Positions 55,503 through 64,000 of a stretch of 64,000 nucleotides of DNA are shown here, in pieces. The notes under the pieces were generated by a model, which searched no databases, was not told where the DNA came from, and saw only the letters and a list, made by a program, of their open reading frames with translations. Origin of the DNA: Woronichinia naegeliana WA131 (lineage in GTDB: Bacteria > Cyanobacteriota > Cyanobacteriia > Cyanobacteriales > Microcystaceae); assembly GCA_025370055.1 (NCBI GenBank), contig CP073041.1, positions 4,092,001 through 4,156,000 on the forward strand. Direction: 5' to 3'. Numbering within the stretch: position 1 is the stretch's first letter; each line of letters begins with the position of its first letter. The position numbers and the translations under genes are program-made.

Positions 55503-57578
55503 ATGCCAAAACAAATTATTATTGCCGAGCAGTACCAGGTTGCGGCAGTCTATTGGGAAGATCAAATTCAAGAATTAGTCGTCGCGACAGGGAATCAACA
55601 AGTTAGCGACATTTATCTAGGACTTGTCGAGAATGTCATCCCAGGGATAGATGCAGCCTTTGTCAATATTGGAGACTCAGAACGAAACGGTTTCATTCAC
55701 GTTACCGATCTGGGCCCCTTAAGACTCAAGAAAACCGCCGGTGCCATTACCGAATTGCTTGCGCCCCAACAAAAAGTCCTCGTTCAGGTGATGAAAGAAC
55801 CGACAGGCAATAAAGGGCCTAGATTAACCGGCAATATCAGCCTTCCTGGTCGTTACCTAGTCCTGATTCCCAATGGCACAGGGGTTAACCTTTCAAGGCG
55901 AATCAAAAACGATGAGGAACGGAGCCGTCTTCGCGCTCTAGCGATTCTGACCAAGCCACCTGGTATGGGGATATTAGTGCGAACTGAAGCAGAAGGGAAA
56001 GGGGAAGATGCAATCCTAGAAGACTTAGAATTTCTACAAAAACAATGGGAAATGGTTCAACAGCAGGCAAGCTCGACCCGTGCCCCAGCCCTCTTAAATC
56101 GAGATGACGATTTTATTCAACGGGTATTGCGAGATATGTACAGTAGCGATGTTAATCGCATTGTGACGGATACTCAAGCGGGGGTGAAACGAGTTAAGCA
56201 GCATTTGATGAGTTGGAGTGGAGGAAGAGCACCAGAAGGGGTCGTGATCGACAATCACCGTGAACCCCAGAATATTTTGGATTATTTTCGGGTCAATGCA
56301 GCGATTCGGGAAGCTCTGAAACCCAGGGTTGATTTACCATCGGGGGGATACGTTATTATTGAACCCACAGAAGCCCTGACGGTTATTGACGTTAACTCTG
56401 GTTCCTTTACCCGTTCTGCCACTGCCAGGGAGACTGTTCTCTGGACAAATAGTGAAGCGGCCACCGAAATTGCCCGACAGTTAAGGCTCCGTAATATTGG
56501 TGGTGTGATCATTGTGGATTTCATTGACATGGATTCCCGACGCGATCAGCTAAAACTCTTAGAACATTTCAACCGTTCCTTGAAATTTGATAAGGCCCGT
56601 CCCCAAATTGCCCAGCTATCAGAATTGGGCTTAGTCGAACTAACTCGTAAACGTCAGGGGCAAAATATCTATGAATTATTTGGCCGTCCCTGTCCTACCT
56701 GTGGAGGTCTAGGACATTTAGCCGAATTACCTGGGGAAGTAGAATCGATTTGTTTAGAAAGTCCGGTTTTGAGTCTGCCATCCACTGCCCCGCGTATTAT
56801 TGAAAAGCCGTTTGTTGAAACGACTGATTCCACTTTTGAATCCTCCTTTGACTACGAAGGAACGGAAAGTGCTTCTGCCTTCGATCTGTTATACCATCCT
56901 AACTACCAGGAGCAGGGAGGCAATCAGGCTAATCGCCGTCGTCGTCGTCGTCCTCGTCCCGATGGCAAGGAAGAATCCCCAGGGAAAGTATTACCTAATT
57001 TGATTCCTAAAATCGTTGATCTAGATATTGAACCAGAAATTGAGGGGCGCAAGGAACGGCGAGAAATAGCAGGGACAACTCGTGAGCTTGGCGGGGTAGG
57101 TTCTAGCAACCGGATATCCCGTCGTGAAGAAATACCGACCGAAACGGTTTCTGTGGAATTAACGCCTTTAGAACAGGATGTTTACGCACTGATGGGCGTT
57201 TCTCCTCTCATTCGTCTTGATCAAGAATTTAAAGATCCCAAGGCAGTCATTGTTGCCATTAAAACCAAAGGGGATTCCAGTGTGCCGGATGCCGAGTCCA
57301 AGGCGATACCCGAACCGACCCTAGAAACGTCTCTGCCCAAGGCCGATAACGACATTATCAAACTCAAGCCAGAGATCTTAACGCTAGGTCGTCGCCAAAG
57401 AAGCACTTCAATCGCTTCTGAGCCTGATTTTTCTAGTCTAAGTGTGATGGCAGAGCCCAAGACGGAAACTGAAGAGCCAGGGATACCGTTTAAAGAGCCA
57501 ATGTTTAAAGAGGAGATAGAACCCCCCATTGTGCGGCGGCGGAAGCGGCGTTCTTCAGCCCAAGAAGATGATTGGTAA
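55503..57578 (+). CDS. rne: Ribonuclease E/G
   Basis: A 691-residue endoribonuclease that initiates mRNA decay and RNA processing. The S1 RNA-binding domain spans ~35-120 (GIDAAFVNIGDSERNGFIHVTDLG). The catalytic Mg2+ acidic residues are in LTVIDVNSGSF and GVIIVDFIDM, the zinc-link cysteines in CPTCGGLGHL. The C-terminal arm contains an Arg-rich patch (RRRRRRPRP) and the nonapeptide RRKRRSSAQ near the end, the PNPase-binding element of cyanobacterial RNase E. It has no long E. coli-type scaffold. It is followed by rnhB 18 bases later. Confidence 0.95.
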   Translation: MPKQIIIAEQYQVAAVYWEDQIQELVVATGNQQVSDIYLGLVENVIPGIDAAFVNIGDSERNGFIHVTDLGPLRLKKTAGAITELLAPQQKVLVQVMKEPTGNKGPRLTGNISLPGRYLVLIPNGTGVNLSRRIKNDEERSRLRALAILTKPPGMGILVRTEAEGKGEDAILEDLEFLQKQWEMVQQQASSTRAPALLNRDDDFIQRVLRDMYSSDVNRIVTDTQAGVKRVKQHLMSWSGGRAPEGVVIDNHREPQNILDYFRVNAAIREALKPRVDLPSGGYVIIEPTEALTVIDVNSGSFTRSATARETVLWTNSEAATEIARQLRLRNIGGVIIVDFIDMDSRRDQLKLLEHFNRSLKFDKARPQIAQLSELGLVELTRKRQGQNIYELFGRPCPTCGGLGHLAELPGEVESICLESPVLSLPSTAPRIIEKPFVETTDSTFESSFDYEGTESASAFDLLYHPNYQEQGGNQANRRRRRRPRPDGKEESPGKVLPNLIPKIVDLDIEPEIEGRKERREIAGTTRELGGVGSSNRISRREEIPTETVSVELTPLEQDVYALMGVSPLIRLDQEFKDPKAVIVAIKTKGDSSVPDAESKAIPEPTLETSLPKADNDIIKLKPEILTLGRRQRSTSIASEPDFSSLSVMAEPKTETEEPGIPFKEPMFKEEIEPPIVRRRKRRSSAQEDDW

Positions 57579-57596
57579 GGAGAAAGATTAATTCCC

Positions 57597-58181
57597 GTGA
57601 CCGTGGCAACTTTACTGGCCGGTGTAGATGAAGTGGGTCGAGGCTCGATCTTCGGCCCTGTTGTGGCAGCAGCAGTGTGTGTTGCGATCGCCGATTTACC
57701 AAAATTAATGGCTTTGGGGGTCAAGGATAGTAAACAGTTATCTGCGGCCCGTCGTCAGCAGTTAGTCCCGCTCATTAAAACAGGGGTTATAGCTTGGCAT
57801 ATTAGTTATGCTGATGTGCTAGAAATTGAATCACTCAATATCCGTCGGGCTTCTTTATTAGCAATGCAAAGATGTTTGCTCAAATTGCCCCAGGCTCCAA
57901 CACTCTGTTTAATTGATGGCCGCGATACCATTCCCGATCTCCCCTTTCCGCAAAAAGCCATCATTAGAGGCGATCAGCAATCACCGGCGATCGCGGCAGC
58001 GAGTATCTTAGCAAAAGTTTGGCGAGATGATTTAATGATCCGTTTAGCCAAAACCTATCCCCAATATGATCTTGCTGCTAACAAAGGCTATGGAACTAAA
58101 AAACATCAACTAGCGTTACAAGCTTATGGCTTGACTCCCTTGCATCGCCCCAAATTTTGTCAAAAGTTGCTAGGCATATAG
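57597..58181 (+). CDS. rnhB: Ribonuclease HII
   Basis: A 194-residue RNase HII that removes ribonucleotides from DNA and RNA primers. The catalytic DEDD residues are in LAGVDEVGRGSIFGPVVAAAV, LIDGRDT and AAASILAKVWRDDLM. The start is GTG at 57597 with a GGAGAAAG Shine-Dalgarno about 10 bases upstream. Position directly downstream of rne is the conserved cyanobacterial arrangement, supporting an operon. Confidence 0.94.
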   Translation: MTVATLLAGVDEVGRGSIFGPVVAAAVCVAIADLPKLMALGVKDSKQLSAARRQQLVPLIKTGVIAWHISYADVLEIESLNIRRASLLAMQRCLLKLPQAPTLCLIDGRDTIPDLPFPQKAIIRGDQQSPAIAAASILAKVWRDDLMIRLAKTYPQYDLAANKGYGTKKHQLALQAYGLTPLHRPKFCQKLLGI

Positions 58182-58210
58182 TTAGAAAACCTTCTGAGGA
58201 GTCTAAGCTC

Positions 58211-60463
58211 ATGGTAGATGCAGCGAACCATAACCCAGTACCGGCGGCGGGTGGCGGACTGCCCGTACTAAAATATTGGGCGGAGAAAACCCTTTCCCCT
58301 CAAGGGGTGCAACTGTGGCAAACCCTCAATCATAAAAGTGCTTGTCTCGCCTGTGCCTGGGGAACGGGAGGGCAAAACGGGGGGTTTGTGAATGAAGCAG
58401 GAGAAACCCTACAACGTTGTATGAAAAGTGTGGAAGCCATTACTTCCGAGTTAATGCCTGCCATTAAACCCGACTTTTTTCAACAGTATTGCATCGAACA
58501 ATTACAATCCTTAACCTCCTTAGAATGCGATCGCCTGGGTCGTCTGAGTTATCCTCTGATTTATCGAGCCGGCAGTTCCCACTACGAACGCATTAGCTGG
58601 CAAGAAGTCTATCAAATTGCAGCCACGGCCTTTGGTCGAGAACCGACAAGCATTGCCTCCTATAGTTCTGGTCGATCTTCCAATGAAGCGGCCTACCTTT
58701 TGCAACTAATGATGCGGGCCTTGGGCAGCAATAATTTGGCCGACTGTTCCGATCTTTGTCATGCCGCTTCCACCGTAGGACTCAAGCAGGTGTTTGGTTC
58801 TGGAACCTCGATGGTTAGTTTGGAAAGTTTGCAACAATCGGATTGTGTGGTCTTGATTGGTTCCAATGCTCCGGCCAATCATCCCCGTTTGATGAATGAA
58901 TTAATTAAATTACGCGATCGCGGTGGTAAGGTCATTGTGATTAATCCCCAAATTGAAATTGGTCTCGTTAAATTTGCTTCACCAGCCTTTCCCATTAAAT
59001 CCCTATTAAGGGGCGGCTCTGACATTTCTACCCTGTATTTACAACCCATCCCTGGCAGTGATGTGGCCCTCTTTGTGGGCTTACAAAAATCTTTAATCGA
59101 ACAGAATTTAATTAAATTAGATTATTTATCTGCCCATACCGATAACTGGCAAGCAATCTTAGACTATGCCCAAGGAAAAGATTGGTCAGAAATTACCGCC
59201 ACCTGTGGTTTATCCCAGGAAGAAATTGAAGCCACAGCTTATCTTTTAGGCACTGCTGAACGGGTTGTTTTTGCCTGGGCCATGGGAGTAACTCAACAGG
59301 CCAATGGTGTCGATAACATTCTGAGTATTGCCAACACCGCCCTCTTAACGGGAAATGCTGGCAAGTTAGGAGCCGGAACCATGCCGATTCGAGGTCATTC
59401 CAATGTCCAGGGGTTTGGTTCGATGGGTGTCACCATTCGTTTGCGTCAAGAAATCCGAGAAGCTCTGAGCAAACTATTAGGAAAACCGTTAAATATAACA
59501 GGTGGCTATGACACCCGCGCTCTGATTAATGCCGCAGAACAGGGAAAAATTGAGACGCTCTTTTGTTTGGGAGGCAATCTCTATGCTGCCAACCCCGATC
59601 TCAATCAAGCAAAACAGGCTCTGAGTCAAATAGATACTATTTTTTATGTGGCGACTAAGCCCAATTTAGGCCATTTTCACGGGTTAGCAAAACAGCATAC
59701 TTTGATTTTGCCAGTTTTTACTCGTTTTGAAAATCCTCACCCCACCACAACGGAATCGGGCAATAATTTTGTGCGCTTTAATGAATCAGGAAAAAGTCAT
59801 CTTCAAGCTCCTGATGCCGATCTCATTTCAGAGGTGGAATTGTTAACGGAAATAGCCTGTCGTTTACTGGGAGAGGAGCCGATCAATTGGCGAAAGTTGC
59901 AGGATACTCAATATGTCCGTCAGTTAATTAGTCAAACGATTCCAGGCTATGAAAAAATTGGTGAAATTGATCATTCTCGTCAGGAATTTACGATTGCAGG
60001 CAGAGTGTTTACCGAACCTAATTTTGCTACGCCCAATGGCAAGGCCCAAATGCAGGTGACACCGCTTCCCTCTTTATTGACACCGCAAAAACAGGATTTT
60101 GATCTCCCTGAAAATAGTGGTGGTATGGCTTTGATTTTGGGAACGGGTCGCAGTTATGGGCAGCATAATACGGTAGTCTATCAGCCAGCAGATAAGTATC
60201 GGGGGATGCCCCATCGTCATTGTTTATTGATCAATCGTGGTGATGCTAAAAAAGCCGGTTTTCAAGAGCATCAACGGGTGACGGTGCGAGGTGAGGCGGG
60301 TCAATTGGAGAATATTGAGCTTATTTTCGGGGATATTCGGGAAGGGGTTGGTTTTATGTTTTATCCTGAAGCTAATGTGTTATTTAAGGCGAATGTTGAT
60401 CCGCACTGTGGGACTCCGGCTTATAAACGGGTTCCGGTTTGGATTTATGGGGGTGATTTATGA
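58211..60463 (+). CDS. Molybdopterin oxidoreductase (FdhF/YdeP-like)
   Basis: A 750-residue molybdopterin-bisMGD enzyme with the FdhF/YdeP-like domain order. Motifs are ACLACAWGTGGQNGGF near the N-terminus, YSSGRSSNEAAYLLQL, GSNAPANHPRLM, MPIRGHSNVQGFGSMG and the C-terminal cofactor-binding region RYGQ-like GRSYGQHNTVVYQPA. Canonical formate-dehydrogenase Sec/Cys is not evident at the usual site, so formate activity should not be assumed. ATG 58211 with GAGGAG upstream is preferred to 58157. Its stop overlaps the NACHT gene start (ATGA), implying coupled translation. Confidence 0.82.
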   Translation: MVDAANHNPVPAAGGGLPVLKYWAEKTLSPQGVQLWQTLNHKSACLACAWGTGGQNGGFVNEAGETLQRCMKSVEAITSELMPAIKPDFFQQYCIEQLQSLTSLECDRLGRLSYPLIYRAGSSHYERISWQEVYQIAATAFGREPTSIASYSSGRSSNEAAYLLQLMMRALGSNNLADCSDLCHAASTVGLKQVFGSGTSMVSLESLQQSDCVVLIGSNAPANHPRLMNELIKLRDRGGKVIVINPQIEIGLVKFASPAFPIKSLLRGGSDISTLYLQPIPGSDVALFVGLQKSLIEQNLIKLDYLSAHTDNWQAILDYAQGKDWSEITATCGLSQEEIEATAYLLGTAERVVFAWAMGVTQQANGVDNILSIANTALLTGNAGKLGAGTMPIRGHSNVQGFGSMGVTIRLRQEIREALSKLLGKPLNITGGYDTRALINAAEQGKIETLFCLGGNLYAANPDLNQAKQALSQIDTIFYVATKPNLGHFHGLAKQHTLILPVFTRFENPHPTTTESGNNFVRFNESGKSHLQAPDADLISEVELLTEIACRLLGEEPINWRKLQDTQYVRQLISQTIPGYEKIGEIDHSRQEFTIAGRVFTEPNFATPNGKAQMQVTPLPSLLTPQKQDFDLPENSGGMALILGTGRSYGQHNTVVYQPADKYRGMPHRHCLLINRGDAKKAGFQEHQRVTVRGEAGQLENIELIFGDIREGVGFMFYPEANVLFKANVDPHCGTPAYKRVPVWIYGGDL

Positions 60464-62895
60464 CAGAAGAGGTAGAGAAACAGGAAGAATCTAAGTCTGA
60501 GGAGAAAAAATCGTCAGATTTAGCCCAACTTCATGATCAAGTTAACCAGGTGGCTCCATTGGTTAAACCATTAGGGGCCAATGTTCTGGAATTAATCAAG
60601 TCCATTCCCTTTATTGGAGCATCCGCCGCAGGCGGTATCAGTTTTTGGCTGCAACAAAAGCTAGTCACCTCTTTGCTTTATTTTGGAATCGTCTTTTTTC
60701 TGGTTTATTTTCTTTTGCCTTTTTACAACAGTGCAGGCAGGCGTTTACGCCATTATAGCGATCAATGGGGTAGCTCATTTATTGATGGCCTAATTGCACG
60801 ATTCAAACGGGAATTGCGAGAAATTCAGTGGCGATATGCCCGCAAAAATCAGAAATTTCTCTTAGTTCAAGCTGCAAATTGTCGATATGACATAATGGAA
60901 AGTTTTGGCCATGATCGCTTCACACCACAACTCAAAGATATTTTTGTTCCTTTACAATTAGTCTCAGTCCACCAAGAAAATTTGCACCGTAGGGGTTTGG
61001 TTCCCAAATCCACTCCTTCGATTGCCAAACTTATTATTTCGGTTGCTAAATTTATTCCGTTTCCTAAATTCATTAAACAGAGGACTTGGAGACCAAGCCC
61101 CTACAATCAACTCCAGGAGCATCAAAATTTACAAATTTGGCATTTATTAAGACTCGCTAAACGCGATCACACTTACCGACGCATTTTAATTAAAGCAAAT
61201 GGTGGCAAAGGCAAAACATTTCTTTTACGTTACATCACCTATAGTTATTGCGATCAACAACTACGGCAAGGATTACCCAAACTGTTGCCTGTCTTTATTC
61301 GGTTGCGCGAATGGGATCATCGTTTAATTCCTCAAAATTTAGCTTCTGACCCTGAAAAAGCCCAAGCTCCTATTACTGATTTAGCGGAACTTTTACAAAC
61401 CTATATCAAGGAAAATAGTCTGCTCGAAAAGTACAACTTTCCAGATAATTGGGCAAAAAATGCCCTAGAAAAGGGTCAATTATTAATTCTATGGGATGGC
61501 TTTGATGAGGTTGAAAAAGATTGGCAAAATGCCGTCAGTGATTGGCTAGGCCAACAAATGTACAAATACTCTGAAAGTTATTTTATTTTAACGTCTCGTC
61601 CCCATTGGTATGATCAAAGTTATACCGCGAAAGAAAAACCCAGGGCTGTTTTATACATCGAAAAATTCAATCTCGATCAAATCCACAATTTTGTGTATAA
61701 GTGGTATGCTTACCGCTTAAATAGTATCAATGAGATTAATAATTATCCCGATCCTCAAGATTTTGTGGATAGTAATATTAAAGACTATACAGATAATTTA
61801 TTGAAGCAGATTGAAGAATATCCCGACCTCAAAAAATTAGCAGAGATTCCGCTCAATCTCAATATGATTGTGAATTTACACATGATTGTGAATTTACACA
61901 GTTCTAATCCAAAGGTAAAACTCCCCCAACGTCGTGCGGATTTGTATAAAGAAATTCTGGAGTTACAATTAATTCAACGTCCTAGATATCGGGAACAAAA
62001 TATGGTTCTGCACGAACCAGATCGCCAAAAGGTTCTCCAAAATTTAGCTCTATTTATGGGAGAAAATCAAGACAAAACTAAGCAAATAGAAATTGACAAA
62101 AAAAGTTTGGATAATCATGTAATTGAATTCATTCAGTCCTTGGGCTATCCCGATAGTATTAATAGTGCCGCTTTTATCGAAAAAGTAGTGACAATCAGTG
62201 AAATTCTGTTTCAAAAAGACCAGTTTTATGAATTTGCCCATCTTAGTTTTCAATCCTATCTAATGGCTAAGGAAATCACTGATCAAGGTCTGGAGGATTT
62301 ACTCTTTGACAAAATTACCGAAAAAACTGATTGGTGGAGAGATACAGCGAAACTTTATGCTGCTTCTCAGCGAAATCCTTCTATTTTTCGTCGTCGTTTA
62401 GTTGCTTTAAATAATGAGGATGCAACGGCTTTAGCAAAGGAGTGTTTGCTAGAAATTCCCCATGATCATCTTGAACCTGAGTTATTGGCCGAGTTAAAAG
62501 CGGTTGAAAAAACAGTTCAAAATTCTCTTTATCAACAATTGGAAACTTTTTTGAAAAATAGTCAATGGAAAGAGGCAGACAAAGAAACAGACCGCCTAAT
62601 GTTGCAAATCGTGGGTAAGGAGACTGATCAATGGTTAAACGAAGAAGATATTCAAAACTTTCCCTGTGAGGATTTACGGGCGATTGACAAGCTCTGGGTA
62701 GATTACAGTAAGGGCAAATTTGGCTTTTCCGTGCAGAAAAAAGTCTGGATGGCTTGCGGTGGTGTCGCCGGGGAGTCTGATTATGAAGTCTATAAAAAAT
62801 TTGCTGACCAAGTGGGTTGGCGACGGAGCGGCAACTGGTTGGGCTATGATGAGCTAACTTTTTCTTTGATGGATTGGTATGTTGTGGAAGGGTAG
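60460..62895 (+). CDS. Membrane NACHT NTPase with C-terminal GUN4 domain
   Basis: An 811-residue protein in three parts. The first ~85 residues have two hydrophobic segments (ASAAGGISFWLQQKLVTSLLY and FGIVFFLVYFLLPFY), so it is probably membrane-attached. The NACHT domain has Walker A KANGGKGKTFLLRY and Walker B LLILWDGFDEVEKDW, then a helical region (DLYKEILELQLIQRP...). The C-terminal ~130 residues (LYQQLETFLKNSQWKEADKE, LRAIDKLWVDYSKGKFGFSV, GWRRSGNWLGYDELTFSLMD) match the GUN4 domain that binds porphyrins in chlorophyll synthesis. NACHT proteins act as signal-sensing or defence switches. Starts inside the previous gene's stop (ATGA). An 18-base tandem duplication (MIVNLH twice) lies near 61861. 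Confidence 0.85.
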   Translation: MTEEVEKQEESKSEEKKSSDLAQLHDQVNQVAPLVKPLGANVLELIKSIPFIGASAAGGISFWLQQKLVTSLLYFGIVFFLVYFLLPFYNSAGRRLRHYSDQWGSSFIDGLIARFKRELREIQWRYARKNQKFLLVQAANCRYDIMESFGHDRFTPQLKDIFVPLQLVSVHQENLHRRGLVPKSTPSIAKLIISVAKFIPFPKFIKQRTWRPSPYNQLQEHQNLQIWHLLRLAKRDHTYRRILIKANGGKGKTFLLRYITYSYCDQQLRQGLPKLLPVFIRLREWDHRLIPQNLASDPEKAQAPITDLAELLQTYIKENSLLEKYNFPDNWAKNALEKGQLLILWDGFDEVEKDWQNAVSDWLGQQMYKYSESYFILTSRPHWYDQSYTAKEKPRAVLYIEKFNLDQIHNFVYKWYAYRLNSINEINNYPDPQDFVDSNIKDYTDNLLKQIEEYPDLKKLAEIPLNLNMIVNLHMIVNLHSSNPKVKLPQRRADLYKEILELQLIQRPRYREQNMVLHEPDRQKVLQNLALFMGENQDKTKQIEIDKKSLDNHVIEFIQSLGYPDSINSAAFIEKVVTISEILFQKDQFYEFAHLSFQSYLMAKEITDQGLEDLLFDKITEKTDWWRDTAKLYAASQRNPSIFRRRLVALNNEDATALAKECLLEIPHDHLEPELLAELKAVEKTVQNSLYQQLETFLKNSQWKEADKETDRLMLQIVGKETDQWLNEEDIQNFPCEDLRAIDKLWVDYSKGKFGFSVQKKVWMACGGVAGESDYEVYKKFADQVGWRRSGNWLGYDELTFSLMDWYVVEG

Positions 62896-63157
62896 TAAGA
62901 AACACGCACACCTACCAGCATCCCAAAGTAAAAAATCGAGATATATTACCATGTCTCTTTTCTCGCGCAGCGACTTGTAACCTGTAGCCTATCACAGATT
63001 GAAGAATTTTAAAACCTTAATTTTGGGCTATTTTTTCACGAGATCATAGGGTTTTCCTCAATTCATTACCTGACACCAACGGTCTAAAAAATTGAATTGA
63101 GATAACAAAACAAGAACTATTGCTCTGGTCAGGTCAGTTTTGTTACCTGATCGCCCA

Positions 63158-63925
63158 TCAAGAATCATTGAAAAAACGCATCGCAATTTTGGGATCATAG
63201 GCATTGGCCGCCACAAATTTTTCCGCCACCGCTTGAATTTCTGGATTGGTTGCCACAGTCTCGCCCCAGGGCAACGGTATTTGTCCAGGTGAATGTTTTT
63301 TGCGGTCTTTCACCTTCAGAATTTTCGGCAACAAACGACAACCCCAAGAAAATCGCCTTTCTGACTTCGGTTTCGGTTTGTATTTCTTGCAAAACTTGCG
63401 GTATTTTTTGGCACATTCATCCAAAGATTTACCTAAACTTAAAAAAGCAGGATGCCACTGAGTTAAACCATCATCCGTTAGGCGATCATGAATGCCATAA
63501 TTAGAAAAATCATAAAAGAAACCCGCTTGCATTCCCGCCGCTTTAGGGTTAGCATGAATATATCGTAAAGTATTTAAAACCCGCTTGTAATCACCATTCG
63601 GAAACCCGCCACTGTAATACCGTGCCTCCCAAAAATGTCCCGTTCGATTTAACATCCGATTGAAACACATGGCGGTGTACCAGTTAATCCAGTGCATAAT
63701 TTTGGATAAATCTTCAGGACTTTTCGGCTCCAACAAATAATGAACATGATTGCTCATAATGCAAAGTGCATAGAGCTTAAAACCAAATTTTTTCTTAGCT
63801 TGATTAAGAGCATATAAAAAAACTTCACGACATTCATGGCGTAATAATTTAAACTCTCGATTATTACAACGAACAGTGATATGGTAGCAGTAACCTGCTT
63901 GTAAATGCCTAGGCTGACGACTCAT
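63158..63925 (-). CDS. REP-associated tyrosine transposase (RAYT)
   Basis: A 255-residue Y1-type HUH transposase of the REP-associated group. The HUH motif is CIMSNHVHYLLEP and the catalytic tyrosine is in TLRYIHANPKAAGMQ. N-terminal RHLQAGYCYHITVRCNNREF is the family start. Such proteins are usually single-copy and linked to short palindromic REP elements; no clear REP was found within 260 bases upstream or 75 downstream of it in the window. The 262-base gap to the NACHT gene holds nothing recognisable. Confidence 0.87.
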   Translation of the reverse strand: MSRQPRHLQAGYCYHITVRCNNREFKLLRHECREVFLYALNQAKKKFGFKLYALCIMSNHVHYLLEPKSPEDLSKIMHWINWYTAMCFNRMLNRTGHFWEARYYSGGFPNGDYKRVLNTLRYIHANPKAAGMQAGFFYDFSNYGIHDRLTDDGLTQWHPAFLSLGKSLDECAKKYRKFCKKYKPKPKSERRFSWGCRLLPKILKVKDRKKHSPGQIPLPWGETVATNPEIQAVAEKFVAANAYDPKIAMRFFNDS

Positions 63926-64000
63926 AAAGTTAATATCAAAGAAAAGTCAGTAGGGGCGAATTGCGTTCGCCCAAAAAGGCAATTTGATCACCATAAATAT

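Noticed and set aside
61861-61905. 18-base tandem duplication (MIVNLH twice) in the NACHT gene as a regulatory element
   Set aside because: It keeps the frame and looks like simple slippage; nothing suggests a role.
1-64000. tRNA, rRNA or riboswitch genes
   Set aside because: I looked in all gaps over 100 bases and saw no cloverleaf or known riboswitch core; a covariance-model search would settle this.

Overview
The window is a chromosomal segment of a cyanobacterium. The palindrome GCGATCGC (HIP1) occurs throughout. Cyanobacterial genes include a high-light-inducible (Hli) protein, the carotenoid gene crtQ with its SRPBCC partner, an RNase E carrying the cyanobacterial PNPase-binding nonapeptide followed by rnhB, a biliverdin-type phytochrome with a response regulator, a GUN4-domain protein, and a menE-like ligase. 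Moderate AT content and a heavy transposon load suggest a chroococcalean genus (Microcystis or Woronichinia-like), but I cannot fix the genus from sequence alone.

Layout. 1-1731: end of menE and an adenosine kinase, convergent. 1943-4321: an IS607-type element with an intact TnpB and a wrecked resolvase that carries a 206-bp MITE. 4364-7341: a P-loop/TPR membrane protein divergent from an ammonium transporter. 7500-9350: an IS200/IS605 element with both terminal hairpins. 9408-18304: mostly housekeeping and sensory genes (DUF1517, phytochrome and regulator, ureD, peptide-type lipoprotein, APH kinase, mobA). 18303-24608: a transposon graveyard. It holds an IS605-type insertion splitting a small membrane gene, an ISKra4 element interrupted by an IS5-type element that has a textbook -1 frameshift site, an inverted ISKra4 fragment, a ParE toxin stump and an IS66 stump. 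24702-29426: trpC, an MBL hydrolase, crtQ-SRPBCC and a TM2 protein. 29650-34386: accessory genes including a Uma2 protein, an AAA ATPase split by an in-frame TGA, a thymidylate-synthase-like fusion with a partial duplicate downstream, and broken toxin-antitoxin pieces. 34467-39341: hli, a glycosyltransferase, an M48 protease and a GluR0-like channel. 39491-49474: three gene blocks separated by seven copies of a ~115-bp HIP1-bounded repeat, with a MazF toxin-antitoxin pair, a DUF3782-like nuclease, a giant RTX protein gene split by a 150-bp TA-target MITE, and an Rpn-type nuclease. 49525-54813: a TIGR03032-GNAT-TPR fusion, its scrambled paralogue, and a truncated FG-GAP gene abutting a truncated IS. 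55503-63925: rne-rnhB, a molybdopterin oxidoreductase translationally coupled to a membrane NACHT-GUN4 protein, and a RAYT transposase.

Functional links: rne-rnhB is an RNA metabolism pair; crtQ-SRPBCC is a carotenoid unit; the phytochrome and regulator form a two-component pair; mobA could supply the cofactor of the molybdopterin oxidoreductase. The most unusual gene is the NACHT-GUN4 ATPase. The most informative structural story is the pairing of two MITE families with evidence for what moved them and what they broke.
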